Positions 46,218 to 58,572 of a DNA stretch of 64,000 nucleotides are shown in pieces (position 1 is the first letter of the stretch; every line of letters starts with the position of its first letter). A program made the position numbers and the translations under genes. Source of the DNA: Notamacropus eugenii (taxonomy: Eukaryota; Chordata; Mammalia; Diprotodontia; Macropodidae); NCBI RefSeq assembly GCF_028372415.1, contig NC_092872.1:13792479-13856478 (forward strand). The letters run 5' to 3'. Below the pieces are notes generated by a model. It made no database searches. It was given only the letters and a program-made list of their open reading frames with translations, and was not told where the DNA came from.

Positions 46218-46228
46218 GATAATTCAGG
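46216..46228 (+). repeat. Target-site duplication, right
   Basis: Right partner of 44851-44863; its first two bases overlap the poly(A) tract and cannot be assigned uniquely. Confidence 0.85.
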
Positions 46229-46229
46229 A

Positions 46230-48400
46230 TTCCTTGAAAGATTTCACAACAGAAGTAACCCTGATCAATCAGGTAAGGAATAAAGCAGGGGGATGTATGC
46301 TCTACAAAGGTATTTGCCACTGTGAGGCAGGAGCTCTAGCTCAAGAATCCAGTTTGAGAAGGATCTCTGTGGATGGCAAGGTTTGTCATCAGACATTCTA
46401 TTGAATACAATAAACCTTAGGACATTATAGATCTTCCTGGATACTCGAAGGAGGTTGGCCTGTGTTTCCACTCAGGAAAGTGGCTGAAGAAAGTCTATTG
46501 CCCAGATTTCAATATACATCCAACACCTATGGAGCTTAACCAAAAGCATGTATATATCTCCTCCAGGCAGTAGGGATGGACAGCAAGTGAGGTTCAGAGA
46601 CAGGAGAAAAGAAGGCTCTATTACTTTTTAGAAATGGTAACACTTTCTGGAAATAATAAAATTATTTTCCTAACCCCAAGGCCCGTCTTCACCATTCTTG
46701 CAATATGATGGCAAAATGTAGAATTCCACTGCCTCCAAAGAACCAAAGGGGATCACCCAGAGAGCAATGGAGAAGCACATGATGGTCACGAGGAAGTAAT
46801 GCCATATACCCAAATGAGGAATTCCAAAGAAGAACAGGGACAAAAGATGCCAAGAAGAAATAGACATCCAGAAGTTTCTACCGGTATGTTTGCAATGTCA
46901 GAAAAGACTGAAGAAGGCTTCCTACACATTGGATACATCCCTTCCCAACAAACTTTTGGGATTACATGCATAGGATGGGCAGATGTTGAGGGATCACAAT
47001 CTGCATTGTTGGAGGGAATTCTCAAAGTAATGAGATTCTAGATCTATTGTAAGTATTTTAGTTTACTTCACCTGGCCTTTGGTTCTTGCTTTAATTTGAT
47101 CAGAATGTCAGTCAAAGAAGATCTTGGGTTCAAGGTGGACTTCTTTCCCCTTATCTCCATACCCAGCCGCCATCTAGTTCCTGATAGGGTATTTAGGGTA
47201 TTTGGCTCAGGGGATGGAGTACCTGAAAAAATTTTGGGGACAGAGACTTACCAACAGGGAAGTAACAAGGTCACTGATGAAAATCTAGCAGTTATGTAGG
47301 ATTGAAGGTGCTTGTGAACCTCCTTCTTAGTTGGCCTCCACACTCATATAGGTAGCACCCCTTATTTCTACTTCTTCCCATCAGACATGGCTTTCCTTCA
47401 AATCCAGTCCTTATCTAAGTTCTTTAGTAGAGGCATTTCATTAAACCTTTGTGGGTGGAACCAAAAAATCAAATGTGCTTAGAAAAACTGGCCTCACAAA
47501 GGAACCACTCCAGCTTTCTTCTCTTCTCCCAACAGGCTGCTTTAGGCTCAGACTGTGGCTGGGTTTATCAGTTCATGTTCACATGATCACATAATCCCCC
47601 CCTGCTTCTTTGGAAATCTTAGAGTATAAATCATTAATTTCTCTTTTGTTCACCACCAGCCACCCCATGGTAGTCCCAAAGATGAGAGAGAGAATCTTTG
47701 TCTCTCTGGTGAATGTATAGTGCAGTGTATCTCCCATTTCTCCTTCCTATATGCTTTGCCATTCATTAACACAGTGTATACATCACCATGATAAACCCAG
47801 GAAATTATTAGTTATTCTTCCACATTGCAGATTTCCCCATTGTGGTTTCCATGTATCTCGGGCTGGCATAAGAAATTAAAAGGGAATTTTGGGGGAATTT
47901 TGAGGAAGCCACAGACAACACATAAGACCAGTAGATGACAGAGAAAAAGTTTAGAAACTCAGAAATGCATAAAATAGATGGATACTCTTGTATAATATCA
48001 ACCCAAATTTTAAAATAAGGTACTGTAATCACCCCATAAAAAAAAAAAAAGAAAAAATCAGACTAGTATGAAAGGAGGCCCAAAATTTTTACTCAGATTT
48101 TCTATATTGCAGGGGCCCATGATGTGGAACGGATAACTATATTTCCTCTTTGAAGGACAGATTGGTGAAAAATCCTTCTTTGGGGGACCCATTGTGGGAA
48201 GCTATAATACTTCTCATGGATAAAATTCCCATCTACCTAATTAGGAATCTTTTAAGTCTTGACTAGGATGTGACAATTAATTAAGACATCAGTGCCATGG
48301 AACCCATGAAGCTTTTCATAAGCTCCTCCCTATCCCAAAGCACTTTACGTTCATCTCTCCTTGACCCCTAATATACACTAACTTTATTAGGCTTGTTGGT
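46230..48400. other. Unassigned intergenic sequence
   Basis: About 2.2 kb without a recognised gene or repeat family. Short frames with hydrophobic content exist on the minus strand (46670-46867), but no splice structure or second copy supports them. An A run lies at 48038-48050. Confidence 0.35.
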
Positions 48401-48550
48401 GTATATTCAATTCAATTCAATTTCACAGACATTTATTACATGACCTACCCTATTCAAGGTGCTAGGAGATGTGGAGAGGAACCAGGACAAAGATTCTACT
48501 GAGGGACAAAGCACATACCCAGATGGGGAAATACAAAACATATATAAAAT
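48400..48550 (-). repeat. L2 LINE end fragment
   Basis: Begins with a TTCAA repeat and the antisense L2 end 'cagacatttattacatgacc' and 'caaggtgctaggagatgtgg'. Confidence 0.5.
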
Positions 48551-48564
48551 AATATATTTCAAGA

Positions 48565-51130
48565 AGAAGAGATTTCAGCTCTTCTTGCAAGATGGCAGAG
48601 TAGGAAGATACACATACACTGGCTCTTATCCCACACCCATAAAATACCTATAAAGAAGAACTCTCAACAAATTCTAGAGCAGCGAAAGCCACAGAACAAT
48701 GGAGTGGAGGAGATTTCTAGCCCAGAGTGACCTGAAAGACCAACGGGAGATGTCTGTCACACCAGATGTGGAGCACAGCACAGCACAGCCTTGGCCACAT
48801 GGCACTGGGAGAAGCAGAACCAAGCAGGCTTCAGGGACAGAATCTCCAGTGGCAGTGCAGATCCCTCAACCTACAGGTGCTAAAAGTCAGTGAGAGGGCT
48901 TTTTCTGCTGGCCAAGAAGGGAGTAGGGTGTCCCCATAACTCAAGCTTCTTCAGGAGGCAGCAGTGGAAGCAGCAGAAGATGGCAGGCAGTGACCTGCAT
49001 CCATTGTTGAAAGTCTCATCATAAACCCCTTGAGGGAACTGGGCCCTGTATGGTGGCCCTGTCCCCACTTGAGCAGCTGATCTTAATCTCACACTGAATA
49101 GTAGCCCTGCTCCTGCCTAAAGCCCCAGAGGGATTGGAGCACCTCATCTGAATCTCAGCCCCCAGTGCTGGCTTACTGGAACTGGAGCTGAGGTGGTTGT
49201 GGAGAGGAAACTCAGAGGTCAAGTAACTGGCTAGGAAAATGCCCAAAAAAGGGGAAAAAAATAAGATCATAGAGGGTTTCTTTCTTGGAGAACCAGTGTC
49301 TTCCCCCATCCTTTTGGATGAGGAAGAACAAGGTATACTGTCAGAGGAAGTCAAGGCCCCTGCCTCCAGGGCCTCCAAAGGGAACTTAAACTGGGCTCAT
49401 GCAATAGAGGAATTTGAAAAGTGAGTCAGCAGCTTACTAAAGGAGAACCAAAAAAATGCTGAGGAAAATAACAGCTTTAAAAAGAGGCTAACTCAATTGG
49501 AAAAAGAGGTCCAAAAAGCCAGTGAGGAGAAGGAGGCTTTAAAAAGCACAATTAGCCAAATGGAGGAGAAGGTTCAAAAGCTCACTGAACAAAATAATTT
49601 GTTGAAAGAGAGAAGTGAGTTCAGGGAAATGGATGACTATGAGATAAACCAAGCAGTTAGAAAACAAAACCAAAAGTCTGAAAAAATAGAAGATAATGTG
49701 AAACATCTCATTGGAAAAACAACTGACATGGAAAATAGATCCAGGAGAAACAATTTAAAAATTATGGGACTACCTGAAAGCCATGATCAAAAAAAGAGCC
49801 TAAACATTACCTTCCATGAAATTATCAAGGAAAATTGCCCTGATGTTTTAGAACCAGAGGGCAAAATAAATATTGAAAAAATCCACCAACCACCTCCTGA
49901 AAGAGACCCAAACAGAGAAACTCCTAGGAATATTGTGGCCAAATTTCAGAGTTCCCAGATCAAGGAGAAAATACTGCAAGCAACTAGAAAGAAACAATTT
50001 GAGTACTGTGGAAATACAATCAGGATAACACAGGATCTGGCAGCTTCAACATTAAGGGATCAAAGGGCTTGGAATGGGATGTTCCAGAGGTCAAAGGAAA
50101 TGGGATTGAAAGCAAGAATTACCTACCCAGCAAATCTAAGTATAATACTTCAAGCGAATAAATGGTCATTCAATGATACAGAGGACTTTCAATCATTCAT
50201 GTTGAGGAAAAGACCAGATCTGTATGAAAATTTGACTTTCCGATACAAGAATCAAGAGAAGCATGAAAAGGTAAACAGGAAAGAAAAATCATAAAAGACT
50301 TTCTAAAGCTGAACTGTTTACATTACTACATGGAAAGAAAATATTTATAACTCTTGAATCTTTTCTCAGTATTTGGGTAGATAGAGAGATTGTATATACA
50401 CACACAGACACACATACACACATACACATATATAGAGAGTACAGAGTGTGTTGAATCAGAAGAGATAATATACACACACACACACATAAAATAAAATAAA
50501 AATTAAGGGGTGAGGGAGGAAAATATGGGGAGGAGAAAGGGAGAAATGGAATGGGGCAGGCTATAACTCATAAAAGAGATAAGAAAAATCTTGTTCAATG
50601 GAGGAGAAAAGAGAGAAGGGGAGAGGGGAAAAGTGAAGCTACTCTCTCCATATATGGCTGACAGAGGGAATAACATGCTCACTAAGTTGCTAGAAATAAA
50701 CACTTTTGAGAAGGGACAAGGTCAATTGAGGGGGAAAAATAAGGAGCGGCTAGAGTAGGACAGAGGGCAATATAGTTAGTATTACACAACACGATTATTA
50801 TGGAAGTCTTTTCCAAAACAACACATATTTAGTCTGTATTGCATTGCTTGCCTTCTCAGTGGGGTTGGGGAGGGAGGGAGAGGGAGAAAAATTGGAATTC
50901 AAAGTATTAGTAATGAATGTTGAGAATTTTTATCGCATATAACTGGGAAATAAGAAATACAGGTAATGGGGTATAGAAATTTATCTTGCCCTACAAGAAA
51001 AGAGAGAAGATGGGGATAAGGGAGGGGTGGGGTGTGATAGAAGGGAGGGTACATTGAGGAAAGGAGTAATCAGAATGCAAGGTATTAGGTAGCAGGGGAA
51101 GGGAGTGATGGGGAAAAAATTGGACATGTT
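48565..51130 (+). mobile_element. L1 (or L1-derived ORF1-only) element, 5' part
   Basis: It starts with the L1 5' UTR ('cttcttgcaagatggcagag'), carries a long ORF1 (49239-50294) and the A/G-rich segment with CA microsatellites that follows ORF1 in this L1 family. No ORF2 follows. It may be a 3'-truncated L1 or a HAL1-type (ORF1-only) element. A segment at 50845-50945 resembles the L1 3' end ('gcttgccttctcagtggggt'). Confidence 0.8.
49239..50294 (+). CDS. L1 ORF1 protein frame (one internal stop)
   Basis: The frame spans 352 codons from MPKKGEKNK to the end KVNRKEKS and stop. It is interrupted by a single TGA at 49422-49424 after EEFEK. The first half is a Lys/Glu-rich coiled coil. The second half holds the RNA-binding part with NRSRRNNLKIMGLPE, the PDVLEPEGK segment and a C-terminal domain (ARITYPANLSIIL). 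ORF1p is the nucleic-acid chaperone of L1 that coats the RNA. The near-intact frame suggests a comparatively recent insertion. It is not a host gene. Confidence 0.85.
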
Positions 51131-51134
51131 ACAA

Positions 51135-52135
51135 AGTGAGGCCAAAGCAATTAGTATTAAAATAATTGACTGAATTAATTACTGAGAATAAATCAATGAC
51201 ATCTTTAGTTTGGGGAAAAGAATTTCAGTCTAAATTTCCTAAAGGAAGGTAACCTTGGGTAAAATTTGGCATTGATGGAGAAGTTAAGGTTTTAATGGTA
51301 AATCTGATTTTATAATTGCTATTTAATCAGGAACTAGAAGATGTATAGCAAGACATGTAAGTCACTTAAGACTTGCCTCAAAAGATGTTCCTTAGTCAAT
51401 GAGAAATTATAGTCACATCTGAAACCTGGTTATTTGATCTTGCTATTTTAAGAATCTATGTGACTATTAAGTGACTGTTCTTCTGAGTCTAACTCCAGGT
51501 ATGGGTAGCAAGAAAGGCGATCTGAGCCTCTAAGCCATGATGCCAGTAAGCCTGTGAGATGCTGGTATGAACTGCAAAAGGTGATCTCATGGGAAGGGTG
51601 GGAGAGCAACTGTTCAGCCTGGGCTGAGGTAAGATCCTCCTTACTCAATTTCCCCACTGACACATGGCAGACTTTAAGCCTGACAGAACTCAAGTTGACA
51701 ATCTACTCTTGCCTAGAATTGACATGAAGTTGGGGAGATATTGTTTCCCTGAAACGTCCCTACTCTTTTGGTGGCAATTTCCTATAGTCAAAAGGTTTGT
51801 AAGCTTAATACCCGATCTATTAAATTATAGTGTTGGTAGGGGAACGTCCGAGGTTAAGTCTAAAATTAAGCTATTAGGCTTAGAACTTTAGACAAACAAC
51901 AAGTTAGGGTCCTTTAATTCTTAGTAATACTGTGGAGACAAATAGGTCAAGAGCTTGTGAAGCTAGCAAACATAAATATTATTTGTGTCTCAGTTGGTTA
52001 ATGTTTAAAAAAAATTCTTTTGTGGTCCATATTGTAAATGCTTTAAAAAGAATTATCATCTGACCAAAAGTTTGAATTGTTTTATAAACTGTTTTAAAAA
52101 TGAAAAATAAAATTTAGAAAAAAAATGAGAGATTG
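51135..52135. other. Unassigned A/T-rich sequence
   Basis: Mixed A/T-rich sequence with no recognised gene; 51900-52130 resembles the 3' part of an old retroelement ending in an A-rich run, but no family is clear. Confidence 0.3.
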
Positions 52136-52139
52136 GTAA

Positions 52140-52395
52140 TGTGTTTGTGTTGTTCAGTCATTTTCAGTCATGTCCAACTCTTTGTGACCTCTTTTTGAGG
52201 TTTTCTTGAGAAAGATACTGGATTGGTTTGCCATTTCTTTCTCCAGCTCATTTTACAGATGAGGAAACTGAGGCAAATAGGGTTAAGTGATTTGCCTAGG
52301 ATCACACAGCTAGTAAGTGCCTGAGGTGGGATTTAAAGCCAGGTCTTCCTGATTCCAGTGCCTGCTCTCCATCCACTGTGCCAACTAGTTTGCTT
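52140..52395 (-). repeat. MAR1-type SINE
   Basis: Antisense full-length form: 'tttgccatttctttctccag', 'tgaggaaactgaggcaaat', 'cacacagctagtaagtgcct' and 'tctccatccactgtgcca'. Confidence 0.85.
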
Positions 52396-52399
52396 GCCT

Positions 52400-53775
52400 A
52401 ATAGGCCTAAGTTGGCAAAATGGGAAGTGTGGCTAAATACTTACTCAGAGTGCAATATCTGTGGATACCACCAGGTGGCACTCCAAGCTTAGGCTTCTCC
52501 TGCTTTCTTCCATTGCCCAGGGACAGATAGCTTCTACCTTTCCCTCTTTCAGTACCTTTCAGGGTTGCTAAGGGTTGAATATTTCCAATAATAATTCATA
52601 ATGCTAGTTGGTTGTTTATCCAGTTCCACAGGATCTTAAACGTTTTTCCAACTTCCTGTGATCCTGAAAGACTGACTTATTCACATCTAGACAAAATGTA
52701 ATCATTACTGCAACAAAAGCAATATTAATAATGTCAACTTTAAAATTCTAGAGAATGCTAGGCTGCCAGCCCTCCTGTTCTGGTCTGGAGATTCCAATTC
52801 TCTCCATACAGCCTTCTGGACCTGATTCTCCAAGAAGTCTTTTTAAGTGTCCCCAAGTGATCCAAGTCACAAGGAAAGGGGAAACCATCTTCCTGCCCTC
52901 AACTCTCAGAGTAAAGCACTCTCAACTGCTAGCCACCCCTAGATGAATCTGTCATTATATCTCTCAGTCAACTGATCTAGGGCATAGAGCCAGTGTCTTT
53001 CTCTGCCTCTCCTTTAGAGATATCACTGCCAAACTCTTGGAGTCACAGTTGCCCAAAGGGCACCAATGCCCAAAGGACAACTGCTGTTTGATGCCCTCAC
53101 CAGCTGTTCAGTGTCCTTTTAGTCTTCTCCCAAGGTTCTCTTCTCCAGGTTTGATTCTGGGGTCCATTAGGGGATGGTGTCACACAAAATATGTGCACCT
53201 TTCTTAATAGAAAGAAAATGGACAGATGGAAAAAAAAAACCCTTACAGCCATTTTTTTTCTAGTAAGGGCTTGGCATTCAAACTTTACAAACAACTAAGA
53301 GATTTCAAAATGATCACTGAAGTCATGGAAGCTAACGTGAGTACCAAGAAAATACACATAGAGAAGGGAAGGTCCAGGGTAGAATCCTGGAGTATACTCA
53401 TGCGTAAGGAGCAGAATACAGACGATGAACATACAAAAGAGACAAGGAAGGTAATAAGACAGGCAGGAAAAGAGCCACAACAGAGCAGTATCAGAAAATG
53501 CTAGGGAGGAGAGAGCATCCAAAATACTATACGACCCACAGTCATATATGTCAAGCGTCCCTTGTATTCATGCCCTAAGCTCAAACCTCCTGAAGAGCTA
53601 GAGTAAACTTCAGAATTCTGCCTTTTCAGTATCTCTCAGTTGTTTGGCATCCTTTGTAATCTCTGTTATTATACTTGCTGTGACTTCTTGAGGCTACTGA
53701 GCTCCACAGTTCTCATCTCTGTGGTTGGTATACTCAAGATGTATTCAGTACAGCGAACAAGTGATAGGTACTCAT
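52400..53775. other. Unassigned intergenic sequence
   Basis: No gene recognised. The segment 53290-53520 ('aagtcatggaagctaacgtg', 'gacgatgaacatacaaaaga') recurs in weak form at 56880-57040, so it belongs to an old dispersed repeat. Confidence 0.4.
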
Positions 53776-53779
53776 AAGG

Positions 53780-54370
53780 GCTGATCACCTTGGAGCTATA
53801 TCTCTAACAAGAGAGAGTCTGGAAAGGCCTTCAGTAGGAGTTGTGCTTTGAAGGATAATACAAGGAGAAAGTGAAGAGGAAGTAAATTCCAGACATCAGC
53901 AACCCCTTGTGCAAAGGCACTAAAGTAGCAGGTTCTATGTGTAGAGAACAGCTAACAGGTCAGTTTGATTTGTGAAAGGGAGTATTATTAAATAAGGCTG
54001 GAAAAGTAGGTGGGAGCTAAAATATGGAGAGTTGTAGTTGCCAGGTTGAAGATTTCTTATTTTATCCCATAGGTAAGGTAGCAGGACTGGAGAAGGAAAT
54101 GGCAAATCACTTCAGCATCTTTGCTAAGAAAACCCAAAGGGAGGTCATGAAGAGTTGGGAATGACTTAAATGACTGCATATCAAACAGTAACAAGGTAAT
54201 TGGGAGCCAATGAAAATTCATTACTATGGGTATGGCAGGTGGTAAGCTGTGAAATGATCAGATTGGCATTATAGAAATATTATTTTGGCAGCTATATGGA
54301 GGGTAGTTTGGAAAAGGAAGAAATTGGAGGCAGGAAAAATAATTAGGAGGTTATTTTAATAGTCCATGCA
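53780..54370 (-). repeat. L2 LINE with MAR1-like insert
   Basis: Antisense L2 text ('gaaggataatacaaggagaa', 'attccagacatcagcaaccc', 'aatagtccatgcaaaaatga'). A MAR1 3' piece at 54085-54185 ('gagaaggaaatggcaaatca') interrupts it. Confidence 0.65.
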
Positions 54371-54524
54371 AAAATGATGGCCTTAACTAGGTTAGAGGTT
54401 GGATGAATTGGAGAAAAGAGATGTGGTAAGAAAGGTGTTCTGCAGGTAGAACTAACATGTTTTGACAACCAAGTGGTATGTGAATTAAGGGAGTAGGAAA
54501 AGTAAAGGATTTTTCAACTAGTCA

Positions 54525-55185
54525 ACCAATCCATCAACAATCATTTATTACGTCTACTACATACCGAGAATGGTACTAGACAATGGAGAAACAAATACTT
54601 GGGAGTTTACATTCTACTAGGGTGAAAGGACACATTTATAGAGAAGACACACACACACACACCTATATATATATATAGATATATATAATACATATTTTTA
54701 TATATATTTTATATATATAATGACTACACTGACTTGTGGGGAGACACTAACAACGAAGGGAATCAGGAAAATCTCTTGATGGACTTGAAACTTGAGCCTT
54801 GAAGGAAACAAGAAGTTCTAAGAGGTAGGGATGAAGGAAAGGATTCCAGACCTGGGGGATAGTCTGTGCCCAGAGATCAGAGGTTAGAATGCCATGTAGA
54901 GAGAGCAATAAGTAGGTCAGTTTGGCTAGAGCTCAGTTATACTTGAAGGGAAGTAAAATGTCAGCAGTCTGGAAAGATAAATTAGAACCAGAAAGTAAAA
55001 GGCTTTTTGGACCAAACAAAAGAATGTATTTTATCCTAGTGGCAATAGGGAGTCGTTGAAGCTTCTTGATCTGAGGAGTAACAGATTTGTGATTTAGGAA
55101 TGGCAATTTGACATCAGGTTGGAGTACATACAGTTTAGGGAGGGGAGAGACTGGTGAGAGGGAGACTAATTAAGGTGTAGTTGAA
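54525..55185 (-). repeat. L2 LINE, minus strand
   Basis: Starts with the antisense L2 end 'atcatttattacgtctacta' and 'gggagtttacattctactag' and continues through 'cctgggggatagtctgtgcc'. A CA/TA microsatellite (54645-54720) is embedded. Confidence 0.65.
54645..54720. repeat. CA then TA microsatellite
   Basis: acacacacacac followed by runs of tatata and atatatt. Confidence 0.85.
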
Positions 55186-55194
55186 ATCTTCCAG

Positions 55195-57430
55195 GGAAAT
55201 TAACAACAAAACATTCAAAATAAAAATATCCTAAGCCACGTCTTAATAGATTTAATAGATGTTGAAAAAACCTTTGACAAAGTACAACACTCATGTATGC
55301 TAAAAATCCCTACAAAGCAAAGGTATAGAAAAGGAACTTTTAAAAATATAATAAATATCTAGCTAAAATCAAAAGCAAGTATTATGTGCAATAAGAATAC
55401 ACTAGAACCTTTCTCAATAATTTTCCAATAATTACAGGAATAAAGCAATACTACTGTCCCTGACAATAATATTTGATACAGTTCTGAAAATGCTAGCAAT
55501 AACAAGACAAGAGAAAGACATTAAAGGCATCAAGATCAGTAAGTAAAATATATTTTTATAAGTATATCTTTATATACATATATAAATATATATTTTTATT
55601 TTTAAAAATCAGTTAAGTAAAACAATCCCTATTTACTGGTGATATGGTAGTTTACTTAGGAAATCTTATGGAATCACCAAAGATACTAATTTGAGACAAT
55701 AGCAGACTATAAAATAAATACGCAAAAATCAATAGCATTTCTATATAACAATTAATATCATTTTCATATAATAATAAAAACCGAAGAGGACCTAAAACAT
55801 AGAGAAATCCCATTTAAAATAACTACAAAACGTATAAAATTTGGGGGAGTCAATCTATCACCACACTTATCACTTCTATAGAAAAAAGTTACAAAGTTTC
55901 CTTAAAGAAATAAAGAACAACTTTTGTAGCTAGAATAAGATTCATTGCTCAAGGCTGGGTCATGCCAATATAATAAAAATGACAATACTGTCAAAATTAA
56001 CTTACAGTTTTAATACCAATCAAATTATCAAAGGAATACTTTACAGAGTTTGATAGAACAATGACAAAATTCATTTGGAAAAAGAAAAGATCTAGAATAT
56101 TGAGGGATATCATGAAAAGAGAGAGGAATGAAAGGGGAAGAGCACTTCTAGATCTTAAATTATATTATAAAACAGTAGTCATTAAAACCATCTGGTGTTG
56201 GTTAAAAATAAGAAAGCTAGATGAATGGAACAGACTAAAGAAGGACCATCATCATTTTCTTTTTGCATGGACTATCGAAATAATCTCCCAATTGGTTTTC
56301 CTGCCTCTAATTTTCTCCTTTTCCAAACCATCCATTGAAAAATGGGACTCAATAACTCAGTATTTGATAAACCAGAAACATAAATTACTTAGAAAGAGTT
56401 TTTTATTTGAAAAGAAACTTCTAGGAAAGCAGTCTGGCAGAAATTAGGCTTATACCAACACCTTATGCCATATACCTCTATACATTCTAAATGCATATAT
56501 GACCTTAATATTAAAGATCATATTATTTTAAAAAATTAGAATAGGAACAAATCATATACTTTTAAAAGCTACTTGTAAAAGATATACTCATAACCAAACA
56601 AGGGATAGAGGCAATTACAAAAGAAAAAATAAATGAATTTGATTATATGAAACTGAAAAACTTCTACACAAGCAAAAGTTGTCCACCTAGGTTAAGAAAG
56701 AAAGTTGTGAAATGGGAAAAAAAAATCTTCATATCAAATTTCATTGATACAGGTATGGTATCCAAGCTATATAAACAACTAGCAGATAATCAAGATGATC
56801 GTTCAATCCATGGGGGTTGATGTGAATACAATATAATAATAAAAGTGTAAGAGGCACTAAGATATAGGGAAATTCCTATAATGAAAGAGAAGACTCATGG
56901 CAGAATCCTGAGGTATACTTATATGTAGGGGTCAGTATATGTATGATGAACCTACAAAGGAGAGGGAGAAAAATAATGACAAGTAAGAAGAGAAGCTTAG
57001 AGAAGCATCACAAAATATCAGAGAGGACGGAGTATCCTAAAGAGGGGGCATCAACAATGTCAAATGCTGCAAAAAACATACAAGAAAAATAAAACCTAAA
57101 AAAGGCTATTGGATTTATCAATAAAGTGATCTTTGGCAATCTTGAAGAGATTTTGCAGTCAAGTGGTAACAGGGAAATAAGATTAGAAGGGATTAAGAAA
57201 TGGAGGTGATCCAGAGAAAGAACTAATGAACTCTGAATTGAAATTGAAGTATAATTTTTCACTTTCTTGATTTTTCTTGCTTTTTGTGACATGGTTAATA
57301 CGGAATATGTTTTGTATGATTTCACATGTATAATGTTTGCATTCTAAATGGGTAGGGGAGACGTGGAAGAGAGAGAATTTGGAACTGAAAGTTTTTCTAA
57401 ATGTTAAGAATAAATAATAATTTTTTTAAA
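55195..57430 (+). mobile_element. L1 ORF2 and 3' end, decayed
   Basis: It holds a reverse-transcriptase piece (DVEKTFDKVQ near 55260) and an ORF2 3' part with an open stretch at 56061-56447 (FIWKKKRSRILRDI, then LDLKLYYKTVVIKTIW). The L1 3' UTR to about 57430 includes 'ccagagaaagaactaatgaa' and an A-rich end. A foreign segment of about 90 bases seems inserted near 56245-56335. Many stops and internal losses are present. An unrelated repeat lies at 56820-57040. Confidence 0.75.
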
Positions 57431-57439
57431 GGAAGTTGA

Positions 57440-57800
57440 GGTGAGAAAGTAAAATAACAAGTTTAGACAGTTTTTTTCCCTAAGCGTTTAGCTGTGAAGA
57501 AAGATATAGATAGCTTGAAGGGCTGGTAAGGCCAAGTAAAAGTTTTTCCAAGAATGGGGGTATTCTGAGTATTTTATAGGCAGCAGGGAGTCATTTGATA
57601 AGGAGCAACTGAAAATTAGACAGAGAGAATGATTGAAAGGGAAAACTCCTAGAAGGGATGGGAGAAGATGGGACCAAGGGCATTAACAAAGGGATGGGCC
57701 TTGGCAAGGAAAAGAGCCACTTTGTCCTCAAAGATCAGAGCAAAGAAAGAGAAGAGGGGAAGACAATGAGAAAGTGATTTGAAGTGTGGAACTGGGGAGG
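57440..57800 (-). repeat. L2-like fragment, minus strand
   Basis: Partial antisense L2 text ('tataggcagcagggagtcat'), diverged. Confidence 0.4.
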
Positions 57801-57804
57801 AGAG

Positions 57805-57935
57805 GAAACTTGCTAAGTGACTTGCCTAAGGTCATACAGACCGTATATTTAAGAGGTGGGATTTGAATCCAAGTTTGCTGGACTCCAAAGCATGCTTTCT
57901 ATCCACTATGCCAGGCTTCCTCTAGTCTTAAACCT
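57805..57935 (-). repeat. MIR-like SINE fragment
   Basis: 'gtgacttgcctaaggtcata', 'gtgggatttgaatccaagtt' and 'ctttctatccactatgccag'. Confidence 0.65.
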
Positions 57936-57939
57936 AGAA

Positions 57940-58110
57940 AGTACTTAACGTACATTTATTGAATCGAATCTAGTCTCATTTCCCAATTGGACTATAAACT
58001 CTCCGAGGACAAAAACTGTGTATTTTCATCTTGGTATAATCAGTGGTGAACATAAGGCCCTTACTATCACAGATGCTTACTAAATATTGAATTGGATGTG
58101 ACAGAGGGAG
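57940..58110 (+). repeat. L2 LINE 3' end
   Basis: 'ggactataaactctccgagg' and 'cagatgcttactaaatattg', a diverged L2 tail. Confidence 0.6.
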
Positions 58111-58219
58111 GGGAGAAGAGAGGCTTTCTGAGTTAGATTTGAGCAATCCTGGATCTAGTGCAAAGTAATTAGGCAATTGGGAAGGAAACCCATCAAGGAT
58201 ACAACCTGACTCTAGGATT

Positions 58220-58572
58220 CTGTAAGACAGGAAAAAAAGGAGAAATCATTTATTTCTTTACATTTCTTCACATCCCTTCACCAGTTTAGACCCTCTGCCC
58301 TCCTCCTCATTGAGTTTACCGTATTTCCCCTCTTTCCCTCAATGCCTCCTTTCTACTAACTCTAGGGCTCCATGAAGCAACTGAAGGAGAAATACCTCCT
58401 TACCTTGGAGGAAACCCCAGACCCTTAGGACAACTGTTGAAGGATGACAAAAGAAAGGGGAAACCACAGACCTCAGAAAACTGTTGGTGCCCAATTGCTT
58501 TAGATGCTCATTGCCCATGTAAGGCCAGGAAGGAGGTAGTGAATAAAAGATAACTCCTTCTGGATCATAGCA
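58220..58572 (+). promoter_or_regulatory. Proximal promoter, cathelicidin gene 4
   Basis: Diverged but alignable with the promoters of genes 1-3 ('tttatttctttacatttct', 'ttcacatccct'). A TATA-like GAATAAAAGATAA starts at 58541, 32 bases before the first ATG. One CCCAATT at about 58489 stands where the others have CCAAT. Confidence 0.5.

Noticed and set aside
46670-46867. Hydrophobic minus-strand frame, considered as a receptor fragment
   Set aside because: Too short, no family motif, no second exon or paralogue in the window.
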